From Takakia lepidozioides (Eukaryota; Streptophyta; Takakiopsida; Takakiales; Takakiaceae), in the NCBI GenBank assembly GCA_030704615.1, contig CM060732.1:20708001-20772000 (forward strand): a stretch of DNA of 64,000 nucleotides, in the 5' to 3' direction. Positions within the stretch are counted from its first letter, which is position 1. Every line of letters begins with the position of its first letter. A program made the translations under genes and the position numbers. Of the stretch, positions 1 to 11,399 are shown one piece after another. The notes under the pieces were generated by a model. The model was not told the origin of the DNA. It was given only the letters and a program-made list of their open reading frames with translations, and made no database searches.

Positions 1-245
1 TCCCATATACCCCTCTCCGTGTAACTCCAGTTCCTCGTAACCCCATCATCCTGTAACCCTCTGCACGTCAGCGCTTTAGCTCCGCCTCGTGTAACCCTCA
101 TTGTGCAACTCTCACATTGTAACCCCACCATGTAACCCCGATACTGTATCAATCCCCCCGTGTAACCCCCGATTGTGTCACTCATAGCTCGTGTCACCCC
201 GGATCCTTTATCCCCAACGCATGTCACCCCTGTTCGTGTAGCCCC
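1..245. repeat. Degenerate GTGTAACCCC-type octamer repeat tract
   Basis: The sequence is a run of short, imperfect words of the form TGTAACCCC, GTGTCACCCC and TGTAACTCC separated by 5-15 variable bases. On the opposite strand they read GGGTTACA. The same word family fills many spacers and introns up to 14375. No coding signal is seen in this stretch. Confidence 0.8.
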
Positions 246-384
246 TTAGTGCCCGGCAAAAATTGGCGGGCTCCAAGAGGTGTCAGATATTTTGAATTCA
301 AACCTGGGTTACACGATTCGGTGACATCAAAACCCACGTGTAACTCCATCATCGCTCGTCATTTTCACCAGGTGCGTAGACGAC

Positions 385-3300
385 GTGCAGTCCCGAGGGC
401 TCCGCTGCGTTGCCCGCGTGTATTATGCGATTTGTACTGTACTGGTGGTATTGTTGCTGCTAATGGCATGTGCTGCCGCGAAGGTGCTAGACGAGGAACG
501 CAAAGCAGCATTGGAATCAAATGGTTTGAAAGATGAGGCGGGAGAACTCTGTCATTTGCAGCATTTGGTATCTCATTTGAAATGCATCCTACAGCTGCCC
601 ATAGACGGGCTTTTCAATCACACAAACCTCCGTTGGATACGCCAGGTTTCCCAGGGAAAAGGGAAACGGATATCCATCGAAGTAGCTGTCGTTCCATGGT
701 CTCGCATTCCTGACTTTCTGGAGGGAGAAAGGAGTAGAGTGGATGGGAAGACCCAATTTTATGTTCAAGATCGAAGGTACCGTGAGTTGCCAGATTTGAC
801 AACACCGCGTGCAAACAGTTATCGTCAGTGGCATAAGTAAGTCACTTATGAGGGTTGTATAACATTCCCAGCCCCACTTCTTTCTGCTAGTCTAGCAAAG
901 TCGTATATGGCGATAACCCTCCTCGCTTTATATGCTTTTTTTGCAGGTACCACTGCTGCTACGGCCCGATAGATAGGCGCACGGACCCGCCGATTGTGAA
1001 GAAAAAAGAAAAACCGATAGCAGCCTCCGATAATCAAACAGCAGTCAAGCGAATCAGACGTAAGGCAGCGGATTTCGGAGAGTCATAAAACGTGGGTGTA
1101 CGTGTAGCTTCAAAGTTGGCCAGTGTTTTCTAGATTCAGAGTTGGCAATCATCACATACTTCCAGAAACAGCATGTGGATGCAAAAGGAAAGCCATGTCA
1201 TGGTTCAGCTGACCCCTCTTCCCATTTCTCGCGATTCGTGCATGCCCCTCGTCTCAGCCAAGATATGAAACAGTGGATCGTCGATAGTCTTCGCAGTGGC
1301 CTATCTCCAGCTATGATTATGACACAACACACTCAACAACTCCAGGAAGCTTGTGCGTCTCAGCCAGGCATGGAGTGGAGTCGCGATTGTTTCTTGTTCG
1401 AGTACGACGTGAGAAACATTGCCGACAAGCTTGCGATTGAGAGTTACAAAAAACATCCAGATGATGCACAAAGTGTACGTATGTGGGTCAATAGCAATCC
1501 TGAAAGCGTCTTCTTCTACCATGAAGAGACAGCGCCAGTGGCGGGTGATTTGAAGTTCGTAATTGGAATACAAACGGAGTGGCAAAAACAGAAAATGATC
1601 GACTTGGGACACAACCGTGTGGTATCCTGCGATGCAACATTTGGGACCAACGAAAATAAGGTATTCGTGTCACGCTTTACCTTTCATTGCATTCTGAAAT
1701 GTGAGTGCCATGCAACTGTTGCCAATATTTTAACGCTCACCTTATTCATTTTTGTACCATTGCGACATTGCAGTTCCCAATGTATACCATGATGGTGTTC
1801 GACGAATGGCTCAACGGCATACCTGTTGCTTATATTATATCAGCGAGAAACAAAACGACTGACTTGAGCCCCTGGATGAAACGTCTTCGCGACCGACTTC
1901 TTCAGAGCAAACCAGATTGGAGGCCAAATGCTTTTGTTGTCGACGATGCAGACGCAGAAATCAATGCTATCAGGTACACGGCTAGAAGTTACAATGTTCT
2001 GAGTCACACTACAAGTTGCATGCACGAGGGGTTTCATGGATCGGGCTACACTGCTGCTAGTTACACTGAGAATCACAGTAAGAGTTAAACTGCCAGTTAC
2101 ACGAGGGGGTGCATTGCTGCCTGTAACACTTGGAGTTACACTGTCAGTTGCTCGAGGGGTTACATGGATTGGGTTGCAGTGCTGTCTATTACACTGAGGG
2201 TTACACTATCAGTTAGACAGATGGTTATACTGCCTTGAGTTGGACGGAGGGTTACACTGCTGTGAGTTAGACCGAGGGTTACTACTGTGAGTTAGACCGA
2301 GGGTTACACTGCTATGAGGTAGACAGAGGGTTACACTGCGAGTTACACAGGGAGTTACACGGCGTGTCATCCGCAGTCCTACATGGATTAGGTTGCACTG
2401 CTATAGCATGTGAGTTACACTGGGAGCATCGCAGAGGGTTGTATGGGTTGGGTCGCTCTGAGAGTTACACGGTGTAACATGGATTGCGTTACAGCGCTGC
2501 GAGGGGTTATATGTGTTGGGTTACACTGCTGTGAGTTTCACTGATAGTTACATGACCAGATGCACGAGGGGTTACATGAGTCACACTACTAAGAGTGACA
2601 CTTTGAAGAGTTACACTTCTACGAGTTACACTGCGAAGAGTTCCTCTGATAAGAGTTACACTGACAAGAGTTACACTGATGGATTGGGTGGCATTTGATG
2701 TGTGTGCGTGCAGGGAATCGTTTGGGGACGTAGCAATATTTATGCCTTTGGCATGTTCGCCGCGCTTGGCTGAAACATTCGTGGCGTAAGATCATGCCCG
2801 ATCCATACACTCGCAATGCTGTTTGGAAACAGCTTGGCGACGTAATGTACGGCAGTAACGCCTGTGGGAGTCCCCCAGAAGGTGGGCCGGAGCGACTGGA
2901 AGATTTGAATATTCCATACGCTTGCGCGTGACTTCCTACGTTACATCAGAATGGAAGGGTCCAAAACTGAGCATGTGGATCACGGGGGCTCGTTATATTC
3001 CCCACGCAAGTCAGGATACTAATGCCGCAATTGAATCTTGGCACGGAAATTTGAAGGCTCGTTTACGCTCGGGAAGCAAAGGCTTGATGGCAGGAGGAGA
3101 ACGATTGGCTGATCAGCGAACTCGTGGGTCCTGTTCTAACCCACTATTGGTATAGAGATAACTTGAAATCGAAAGGCTTCAAAAGGAATGTACGACAGGA
3201 GGAAATTATCAGTAATGCTGTTTGGACTGCAAGGGAGATCCCTGATGTCAATGTTCATTTGCCCACTGTTCCTGGTCATCCGGCGATTGTTGGATAGTGT

Positions 3301-3640
3301 TCAAACGGCCGGTCGAAGCTACCACAATCTATGCACCTGCGACCACCTGGGCTTGTTGCGATTGTCCATGGGCTTTGAAGGGTAACTTGTGCAAACATCA
3401 AATCCGCGTTCTTCAATTGATGAAGCCAAATCTGAAGGAAGGGCTTATTGTGAAGCTCTGTGGCACAAAGCTCGGGACCATTCATGGAGGTCTTCACATG
3501 TTGATGAAATCGGAACTTCCAGATATGATGCAGAGGAGGAAGTTGTGAATCTAGCAGAGCCTACGGAGTGCTCAGCATCATCCGCGTGGTCGGCAGGAGC
3601 CATCGGATGTTTCATCAATTGAATCTGAGATGAAGTCCCT
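385..3640 (+). pseudogene. MULE-type (Mutator-like) transposase with SWIM zinc finger, frame-disrupted
   Basis: Mutator-family transposases cut and paste DNA with a DDE/D nuclease. In order I see: an N-terminal exon ending QWHK at a GTAAGT donor (about 838); an exon starting YHCCYGPIDRR (947) with basic residues; a zinc-knuckle-like RGCTCSFKV then HVDAKGKPCHG (about 1090-1200); a first catalytic Asp in VVSCDATFG (about 1625); MVFDEW and a second Asp in FVVDDADAEINAIR (exon 1774-1973, ending at GTACAC); the family hallmark CLWHVRRAWLKH (about 2735); the catalytic Glu in TNAAIESWHGNLK (about 3020); and a SWIM finger, CCDC...CKH (about 3350-3400). The domain order is complete, but frame changes of one base are needed near 1070-1090, at the 1700/1774 junction, near 2725, near 2930, near 3110 and near 3300, plus an in-frame TAG near 2728. 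I therefore call it a decayed copy; systematic indel errors in the assembly are the alternative. An intron (1974-2712) is filled with octamer repeats. Confidence 0.75.
1985..2700 (+). repeat. GGGTTACAC octamer array inside the MULE transposase intron
   Basis: This is a dense run of GAGGGTTACAC, GAGTTACACTG and similar words between the donor after AINAIR (1973) and an acceptor near 2712. It reads in the GGGTTACAC sense on the strand of the gene. Short open frames through it (for example around 2513-2698) only reflect stop-poor repeat words. Confidence 0.8.
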
Positions 3641-3959
3641 GTCGCTTCTTGGCAATGAGAGTGTGAAACAATGCGCAAACATTTGCTTGCCGAGCTTCGT
3701 TGTGTTCGTGGGAGGCTGTCCACTTTACAAGTTAGAATCGACAAAGGTCTGTTGCACCCTCTTCAAGCAGTTCCATTCATAAAAAATGATGATGGAAACA
3801 ACATGTCCCTTGCCAGGAAAGTAGATTTGTAGACCGGTTCCGTAGTAAGTGACCATTGAGTCCATTGGCAATGACACTTACTTTGTGATCACCAAGTTTA
3901 ATATGAAGTACATGTCTGTTCATGGGTTGTTATTCACTTTGCCATTCCATCCACATTCA

Positions 3960-5180
3960 ACCTATGTAACCCACTCAATGGGCCCATGGGCCGGGGTGAC
4001 ACACCGCAGGGTTACACTGTCTGGGGTTTCATAACGTAACATAGCTCTACTTAGTGTAACTTGCATCTGTGGTACTCCACACAGTGTAACACAGATGAGT
4101 GTGAACCTCTTCAGTGTAACTCATTGTGGTGTAACTCCAAGTGTAACTGCAATGTAACTATCAACAGTGTAACCTAGTATGTAACCCCATAGAATATTGC
4201 TGTCAGTGGTGTAACTCTGAGAACAATGTGACTACAATGTGACTACAGGGTCTGGGTTAGTCTGCCGGGGTTACATGACCCTTCAATACAGAGTGGGAAG
4301 ATGTTGAAGTCGAGCACCTTTAGTCACCAACACTAGCCCCTGTATGTGTAACCCCTCTATGTGTAACCCAATTTGTGTGTAACCCATGGACGTGTAATCC
4401 ATGAGATAGATAATCATTCCGTTCAACCTATGTTATGGACCAGTGTAGCCCTCCGGAGTGTAACTTGTTGTTGTGTAACCCAAGAAGTATGTATCCCGAC
4501 CACATGTAACCCCCATTGATGTCACCCCATCGCATGTAACCCATTGTACAATTTGGGGTGCACGCTATAAACCCCGATGCTACATCACCCCATCTTATGT
4601 ATCCCCACGACACGTAGCCCTTGTATAGGCAACCCTGCCCACTTTCATTGTGCACAGTGTAACTTAGAACTGTGTAACCCTCTTGAGTGAGTGTAACCCA
4701 GAGTGTTGTAACTCCAAGAAGTATGTAGCCCGACCAGATGTTACCCCCACACTATTGTGACCCCATCGTATGTAACCCATTGTACATAGCCTCATGTATG
4801 TAACCCCATGTAGTATAAATCTGAGAACTTCAGTGCACAAACACTTCAGTGCGAAAAAAATAAAAAAAAAACAAATGCGCATAGTCGAGGTGGGGTTACA
4901 TGCCACGAAAGTATACTGTTTCAGCAACGTGACCCTGACATAGCCAGGTATGTAACCCATAAGTGTAACCCCACGTTGTGAGACCCGGCATGGTGTAACC
5001 CATCACTTATGTGTGAACCCACAGAGTGTAAGCCCATTGCCCCAGGGCCCAAAGGTGTACCCAAGTACTTGTCTATGATTCCACTTCATGTAACCTTATA
5101 AGGTGTAACCCCATGTAAGCCCATTGCATGAAACCCAAACTGTGAAGTGTTACGAACAAACCACATAGAAGCAAAAATGC
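3960..5180 (-). repeat. Degenerate TGTAACCC octamer spacer between convergent element genes
   Basis: About 1.2 kb of TGTAACCC/GTGTAACTC words lie between the 3' end of the + strand MULE gene and the 3' end of the - strand protease gene. The GGGTTACA sense is on the - strand. Word spacing is irregular (about 10-25 bp), so it is not a clean satellite. A short A-rich stretch occurs at about 4854-4872. No gene is seen. Confidence 0.8.
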
Positions 5181-5195
5181 ATCAAGAGACGCTAT

Positions 5196-6660
5196 TTATT
5201 TCTTTGGCCATCTGACCAAGTCTTTGTCCATCTCGTCACACAGCCAACTAATCATATGAGTACGGGAAGCTATCATGGTTGACTCGTTGAACCAACTTGC
5301 AGTAAACGCCCGCCTATGACGGGTTCGATCTTCTGTGGTTTTCACATTGAACTTCCACTCCAAGTAAAATTGCACAAAACAAAGTGCATAATAGCCGCAC
5401 TCCCAACAGCTCCGTTGGGGGACACTGGCCTCAAACCATTCCATCCTCTCCATGACGTAACTGAAGTCATCAGATCCAGGCATGAAATCAAAGAACGCTA
5501 TGGCAAAATTTCGCAAAATTCCTTCAATGAGTTTGGGTCGGGCAATGGTTTTATGGGAGTCCAAATGTACTATCCGACCTCGGCGCTCTAAAACAGCAAC
5601 ACTCCAGTGATCACTGCAACACAAACAAAGCCGTTACGTCAGAATAGAAAAAAACATCTCATGAAACCCATTGTGGTGTAACCCAGTAGTGTAACCCTTT
5701 GTACTGTAACTCTAAACGGTGTTACACAACTAGTCAGCAGTCACTAGTGCAACTCAGTCTAGAATAGAGGAGTGTAACCCAACATGCTCAGTCAACGCTG
5801 AAATTACTTACTCGAAGACAATAGGGATGACAACCACGTCCACAAGATCTCGATTCTTTGTGAACACCATCCCTCGGGCATCCTGAGTGTACCATTCTTG
5901 CACCAACCCGAATAGCGTCTGCAGATCGTTACCATTGGTACGCATGACATGCCATTGAAAAGGAGCACAGATGACAAACTCAGGTGCGATAGCCTTAAAC
6001 AATTTGGCCTCCAGAAGTTTGTTGTAACCGAGAGCAATGCATCTGTGACAGTTGCTCTTATTTTACATCGGCTCAAAATGTCTCTTCCAAGTAAAACTGT
6101 AACGGACTAGAAGCCAGGAAGGCATCGCCATAATAAAACTTCACTTCGGGCGCCCCAGGAGGGTCCGACACCATTCTGAACTTTGTCAAGTACCGTTGTT
6201 TTAGTCTGCACAACAAACCGCACATTACGAACATTACGATGCATCATACAAGAGTTATAATCAATATTCAAAATCAGAGAGGATCAAAGTACAATGAGGT
6301 ACCTCGAACGCTCCCGCAAGTGCTTGGCAAGGACCTCTTGCTGCTGGACAACGTCAACCTCCGAGACCCCTGCACTTTTGCCTTTCGGTTTGGTTCGCTG
6401 TTTTTTGGGTGCGACAAGAACAGATACTTCTTGTCAGCGCTAGGGGGTTCAGCCAACCGCTTTCTTTGAGCAGGCGGCCGTTTTGACCTCCTGGGATTCT
6501 CTGCAACCCTGACAATGCCGCCGATAGGGGGAATTTCTGAGCCAGAGGTGCCTTGTTCTGAGTTTGCTGCAAGTGCTGAAGACTGCACTCCCTCGTCTGA
6601 GACGTGCTGGGGAGGTGATTGACCAAGGGCAGAAGTGTCACAGCTCACCTCCTCGGTGCT
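5196..6660 (-). CDS. C48/Ulp1-type cysteine protease, catalytic C-terminal exons
   Basis: Ulp1-type proteases cleave SUMO or ubiquitin-like tails; related domains are known as passengers of plant MULEs. Three - strand exons are supported: about 6660-6304 (Ser/Pro/Lys-rich linker, ending at GAG|GTACCT), 6042-5812 (CIALGYNKLLEAK...DVVVIPIVF, ending at GA|GTAAGT) and 5613-5196 (starting T|GATCACTGG). Joining the last two by phase gives IPIVFDDHWSVAVLE, the expected beta-strand followed by the catalytic His-Trp. The catalytic Asp follows in IVHLDSHK. The Gln...Cys oxyanion/nucleophile block is VPQRSCWECGYYAL. The stop codon is at 5196. The whole triad is intact and both introns are canonical, so this part looks functional, unlike the nearby transposase. 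The 5812-5613 intron carries octamer repeats. The N-terminus is unresolved and may lie in the exons listed upstream (7652-7930, 8606-9337). Confidence 0.75.
5640..5800 (-). repeat. Octamer repeat within protease intron
   Basis: The words GTGTAACCC, TGTAACTC and GTGTTACAC fill the 198 bp intron between the two catalytic exons. Their GGGTTACA sense lies on the gene's own strand, as in the MULE intron. Confidence 0.75.
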
Positions 6661-7560
6661 ACCCTGTCAGTGTAACCCTTCTGTTCAAACCCCTTGTCAC
6701 GCTTCTTAGTGTCACCCTTCTCTTCGGCTACCTCCTCAGTGTCACGATTCTCAGTGTCAACCCTTCTCTTCGGCTCCTCTGTCAAGTGTCACCCTTCTCT
6801 TCAGCTACCTCCTCAGAGTCACGCATCTCAGTGTCGCCCTTCTCTCCGGCTACCTTCTCAGTGTCACCCTTCTCTTTGGCCGCATTATCAGTGTCACTCT
6901 TCGCAGTGTCCCCTTCTCATCGGGTTCCTTCCCAGTGTCACTCTGCTGAGTAACAATCTTATGTGTGTCACCCTTGGCAGTGTCACTCTTCTCAGTGTCT
7001 AGATGCTCCGCAACATCCTTCTCTTCGTGACTCTCCACAGTGAAACGCTTCTCAGTGTGACCCTGCTTTGTGTCACCCTTCCAACTGACAACCTCCTCGG
7101 TGACACCCTTCCCCGTGTCACCCATGTCGATGTCACTCTTCTTGCATCAACCTCCTCAATGCCATCCTTGATTGTGTCGCCCTTCTCCGCACCCTCCAAG
7201 ACCATGTTGACTAGCAGAAGACCGTCATCCGTCGCGACTAGTGGCCGTGGCAAAGGAGTGTCACCTTCCACGACTAGTGGTGGAATGTCATCCATGACAG
7301 TGTTACACTCACTGACATCTACCATGTGGGTTGGCTGTGGGGTGTCACCCCTATCAGTGTAACCCATGTCAATGTCACTCTCAACGGAAGTTGCAGTGTT
7401 CACGGGCAATGGTGTGTCACCCACGACAAACGTGTCCCCACCGCGTTGCCAGTGACTCCAAGTTGAGGTGCAGTGTAACTCCTTCCTGTGCCCTGACCAG
7501 TGTAATCTGCCACACAGTGTCACCCAGGTGCAGTGTAAACCCAGTGTAAAGGGCATCCTC
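6655..7560 (-). repeat. Octamer-variant array dominated by GTGTCACCC
   Basis: This array has a 12-18 bp spacing of (C/A)AGTGTCACCCTTCTC words, i.e. GGGTGACACTG on the - strand. It is a sub-family with TGACAC in place of the usual TTACAC. Open frames run through it on both strands (for example 6999-7556 on -, rich in Gly-Asp-Thr), but composition is repeat-driven and no domain is seen. It lies between a GTAAGT donor near 7652 and the linker exon below 6660, so it is probably intronic. Confidence 0.7.
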
Positions 7561-7651
7561 CCCTTGCAGAGTCACCCTGCGCATCAATGGGACCCACGAA
7601 GGCTGGGTCATTCTGAGAGAGGTTGACCACATGATCCTGACAAATACTTAC

Positions 7652-7930
7652 ATTGCTGCATCGAGGGTTCAACCCAGCATCTCCAGATTCAAAGTCATAC
7701 ACAGACTCTGGGTCAAGCGGGTCCCCGATTCTTCGATTAAGACCTTCAAAAGAAATGACTGGGGCTGCGGACAAAGAGGTTCGCACTTGGGTGTTCCACC
7801 TTGATGTATCATCTTCAGTATCAGTATCAGAAATCATGGGCAAATCCCGCGTCAAGTCTGCTAGGTTCACCCCTAAGTGCAGCTGGGTTGAGTACAATTC
7901 ACCAACCTGCGACAAAGATACAACGGCAGA
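7652..7930 (-). CDS. Acidic low-complexity exon upstream of the Ulp1 domain
   Basis: The open - strand segment reads from about GELYSTQLHLGVNLADLT to DAGLNPRCSN and ends at a good donor, AAT|GTAAGT, near 7652. It is rich in Asp, Ser and Thr (SDTDTEDDTSRW). No family is recognised. Position and strand suggest it is an internal exon of the protease gene, whose acidic linker resembles other MULE-borne Ulp1 proteins; this is inference. Confidence 0.45.
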
Positions 7931-8169
7931 TTGACTTGGAATGATGTCCTCGTCATGTACATCGTCGCTCTGCGGGGCGGAAATTGGCCCATCGCTCGTC
8001 TGCGCGCCCCCTACGCCCCCTGTATCGCATTGTGGGGGGCCCCATACACAACTTCGTGAAGCTCACGTTGAGCCTCAAAAAGGTTTTTTGAACGCATTGG
8101 CGACTTGATTGGTCATGAGCTCGGACTCATCTGCATCGGGGAAAAGACAAAGGTTTTTAGTCGTGGAAC

Positions 8170-8600
8170 GAGGTTTTTGAAAGTGCAAGGGTTACACTAT
8201 GTAAGGGTTACACTGACTAGGACAAGACAGTGGTTCGGATTACACGATATGGGTTACACCACCCTGTTAGAGACAGTAGTTTGCAATGGGTTACACTACC
8301 ATGGGTTTACACTACTGAGATTACACAACGAGAGGGTAACAAATCTAGGGTAACACAGCGAGGGGTACCATTAGGGTACACTGATTACAGGGTTACATAC
8401 TCCGAGGGTTACACTGATTTACACACAGCGAGGGTTACACTGAGTACAAGGTTCCACATAGCCGAGGGTTACACTGATTACAGGGTTACACACAACGGGT
8501 TACACTGAGTTACAAGGTTCCACATAGCGAGGGTTACAATGATTACAAGATTACACACAAAGGGGTTACACGACGAGAGGGGTGACAGTGGATGGAGTAA
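8170..8600 (+). repeat. GGGTTACAC octamer array
   Basis: Repeats such as GAGGGTTACACTGATTACA have a looser ~55-60 bp super-period (8395-8560). The GGGTTACAC sense is on the + strand here, opposite to the flanking exons, so the repeat is not strictly co-oriented with transcription. It starts directly after a GTAAGT donor at about 8605. Confidence 0.75.
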
Positions 8601-8605
8601 ACTTA

Positions 8606-9337
8606 CAGAGATACCAAGGCACTACAGACCCAAGGTCTCTCATATACTGGATGCCCAAACGCGCATTGAAGTCCATTTCTGTTGGTGATTCGCTGAAGAG
8701 GCCACAACACCAAAGCTGGATAAACGATTCTCTCTGTTGGATCGCAAAGTGATGGCGGGCGACGACGGCTTGCCTTGCAAAACTGTATAGCTCCGTTGAT
8801 CTTAATTGACCGGTCACCCCACTCTTCTGTACTCAAACTCGATCTTAAGTCTTCGAGCTCAGAATCCAAGGTCGCAATTCCGTCACCAGGTTGTGCAAAG
8901 TACATCAGACTAAAGCCGTAATACTCATCGACCAGGTCCTTCACCTTTGAGGCCGTAAGAGCACTTTCCAGAAGTTCAGTCGTGAACCCCAACCTGGGAT
9001 GCGTTTGGGAAACTGACCTGCCATGATTTCTTACATCGTTGTGGGCTAGAATTCTCAAAAGGAGTGGTGGCGGTCCAATGTGCGGTTTGGTGAGATTCTC
9101 CATTTGACTGATCAATCCTTCGGCAAAACCACGAGTGAATTCCAACGGATGTGGAACAACCAAACCTTTGATTCCATCTACAGTAATAGTGATGACAAGA
9201 GGATTTGAAGTTCTGGCATCGTCAAGGTCGGTATTGCCAACAGCTAGTTCGTCCATCGTGTCATCATCATGTGAGGCTTGGCTCTCTCGATGGACTCGTG
9301 TAAGTCTCCCACCTTTTTTCTTTTTCTGCTTTGGCAT
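8606..9337 (-). CDS. Element-encoded protein of unknown function, lysine-rich start
   Basis: The open frame starts MPKQKKKKGGRLTR (9337) and runs through VVPHPLEFTRGFAEGL, GPPPLLLRILAHNDVR and LVDEYYGFSLMYFAQPGDG to STEEWGDRSIKINGA. The original frame continues to 8603. From about 8800 another frame (HHFAIQQRESFIQLW...SVVPWYL) is more protein-like and ends exactly at a GTAAGT donor at 8606, suggesting a one-base frameshift there. The basic start could be a nuclear localisation signal. I do not recognise the family. It lies upstream of the protease exons on the same strand, so it is either a separate gene or its N-terminal part. Confidence 0.5.
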
Positions 9338-9479
9338 GTCAGGATGCCCAATGCTCTCTAATACTCCTTCACCCGATTCAATTCCTCTATCATTAACGGA
9401 CCATGATCCGGCTGGGCAGTAAATGCCTTGTGGGCAGCAACAACACTGTCCATATCATCGCTTCTAAGATGATATCGAC

Positions 9480-9720
9480 CTCCCTGCGCAATACAGCGTG
9501 AGGGGTTACACCAGAGAAAAATGTTACAGCACGGGGTTACACATGAAAATGGGTTACAAACAAGATGGGCTACACGGGGGTTACACAGAGGTGGGTTACA
9601 CACCATAGGGGTTTTTAAAAGGGGTCCTCTGTAGGTGGGTTACACTCTGGGTTACACGCCACAGGAGAGACAGGGGGGGTAACACAAAGGGTTACATGGA
9701 TAGACAACAGCCCAAAATTT
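9480..9720 (+). repeat. GGGTTACA octamer repeat
   Basis: Words GGGGTTACAC, GGGTTACAAA and GTGGGTTACAC occur at 10-25 bp spacing between two blocks of - strand coding exons. No gene is seen. Confidence 0.7.
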
Positions 9721-10549
9721 GAAAAACAGAGAAATGGCAGGGAATCCAACTTGATTGTCTGTCGATAGAACCCAACTTGATTTTGCAGCTGTCGCATGGA
9801 CTGCGCCCTCGCCTCGCGCAACAAATTCTTGGAATGCCGGCCAAAACCCCTTCTCATTGACATTCGGAAATGGGAACTGAGGAATAAGGCCATGCGGTAG
9901 CAGAAGGATTGAGCCTGGAGTTCTCTTTCGCAAGATGAACCTTGAGCTCCGGTTTCCCCGGTTTGCAATGTTGATTTTCTTTGCAATAGGGACAGGTAGA
10001 GGCGGGCTCAATCGCCGCTTGTCTCTCTCGTTAGAAACCTGCCGAATAGAAGGACCAGGGACAGAAACAGCAGGAGCACTAGAAGATGGAACCTCTGTAG
10101 CAGAAATAGCCGAAGAAGAGGACAAGCAGGCACTTCAATAGGATCTGCAATCTCACCCAAAGCCACCCTATTTTGCAGAATCCATGCATGATATGCATCA
10201 ACAGAAGAAGCTGGAACAGAATTCATCACATTTTCAACAGCCATGGCATGCTTGAGCTCCGCATCAGGAAACGGTTTTGTTCCTTTCGGTCTGGCCATAC
10301 ATGCGGCCGTTCCATCGACAATATGCCGATTCAATCTGCTCTTATCTACCTTTACTGCCCCACAATAAGGACATTTGAACTTAGGCCGGCCCTTTGCTCC
10401 TCCACCTTGGCCTCTCTACACCTGGTGTGGCAGTACGCGATCATTGTAGCATGCTCATGCTCAGTGTACCAAAGCGAACTCGTTCGCCATCCCTTTTCAA
10501 GTGATCAAATGGAATAGTAGCCTCTCCAGGGAACAAATAACAATCAGCC
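9720..10549 (-). CDS. BED-type zinc-finger protein of the mobile block (frames interrupted)
   Basis: BED fingers are DNA-binding modules common in transposases and chromatin proteins. On the - strand GRPKFKCPYCGAVKVDK (about 10395-10340) is followed by SRLNRHIVDGTAACMARPKG, giving C-x2-C and H-x7-C ligands. Downstream is a helical stretch (DAYHAWILQNRVALGE), then after a one-base shift near 10128 a Ser/Pro/Ala-rich linker, a basic patch (KKINIANRGNR) and FWPAFQEFVARGEGAVHA. A possible start is MADCYLFPGEATIPFDH at 10549; connection to the finger needs an intron or frameshift near 10450. The C-terminal region runs into octamer repeat near 9720. It may be the N-terminal part of the same transcription unit as the downstream - strand exons. 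Confidence 0.5.
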
Positions 10550-10830
10550 ATGACAAAAGAAAAAGCTGACAGAAGAGAAGAGAAGAGCAAGAGCAAGAAA
10601 AGACAAGAAAGAAAAGACCAAGAGAGAATTCCGAAGAACGCACAACAGGGAGCACGCACAGCAAGGAGTGCAGGAAGAATATGAATGGCTGCGAGAAGGG
10701 GAAAACTGAACAATGATCAAAGAACGAAGAACGAAGCTAGCTAGATGTCACCCGTAAGGCACGTCGGTTAAGCGAAAGACGGCGGTTCATTAAAATCTGG
10801 CGGCTTGCAATCAATTATATCCGCACTGAC

Positions 10831-10845
10831 TCACACGTGTATGAG
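10831..10845 (-). promoter_or_regulatory. G-box-like motif upstream of the BED gene
   Basis: CATACACGTGT with its CACGTG core lies about 280 bp upstream of the BED gene's candidate start, with GATATAATTGA (TATA-like) just downstream on the - strand. A 12 bp identical word, ACACGTGTATGA on the + strand, also occurs at about 11841-11852 ahead of a second TATA-like element, suggesting duplicated promoters. Confidence 0.3.
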
Positions 10846-10854
10846 TTGCAATCC

Positions 10855-11290
10855 CGGTGTCACCCGGAATAGCGGAGTGTAACCCGTAACCCTACACTTG
10901 TGAGCGCGACAAACCGGCCATTACTCGAATGCCAGGCACGTCGAGTGTAACCCTCCGTCAGGTACCCAGATATGATGTAACCCTTCGTCACAACCTCATG
11001 TACCCCTAGTCTATGTGACTCCCGAACACAACATCGATGTAACCCTGTCATATCAAACCATTAGTATGCAACCTCCAGGTAAACATGGTCAATGTAATGC
11101 CCCACCCATGTAACCCTAGCCTATGTGGCTCCGCGAGCGCAACATCCACGTAACCCATCAAACATGTCAACCCATCTAAACCTCCATTACTAAACCGTCT
11201 ACCAAGCTAGCATGTATTGAGAAAGAAAACACCGTGTAACCCCCTGTGTGTAACCATACCACACGTGAGGTAGTCATATAAACCATCAGA
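10855..11290 (-). repeat. Degenerate TGTAACCC octamer spacer
   Basis: Irregular TGTAACCC, TGTAACCCT and GTGTCACCC words occur with 20-40 bp of unique sequence between them. This is sparser than the other tracts. No gene is seen. Confidence 0.7.
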
Positions 11291-11399
11291 CATGTAACCG
11301 GTTGACAGTGCTTGCAAAACACGCATGATTCGATACGTATTGCATCCATAATAGCGATGAGTAGGCTGCCCCGGCTGGTGTTGTGAACAAAAGAGATAC

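Noticed and set aside
6999-7556. Gly-Asp-Thr-rich open frame as a repeat protein
   Set aside because: It is driven by the GTGTCACCC array; open frames also run on the opposite strand, and flanking splice sites suggest an intron.
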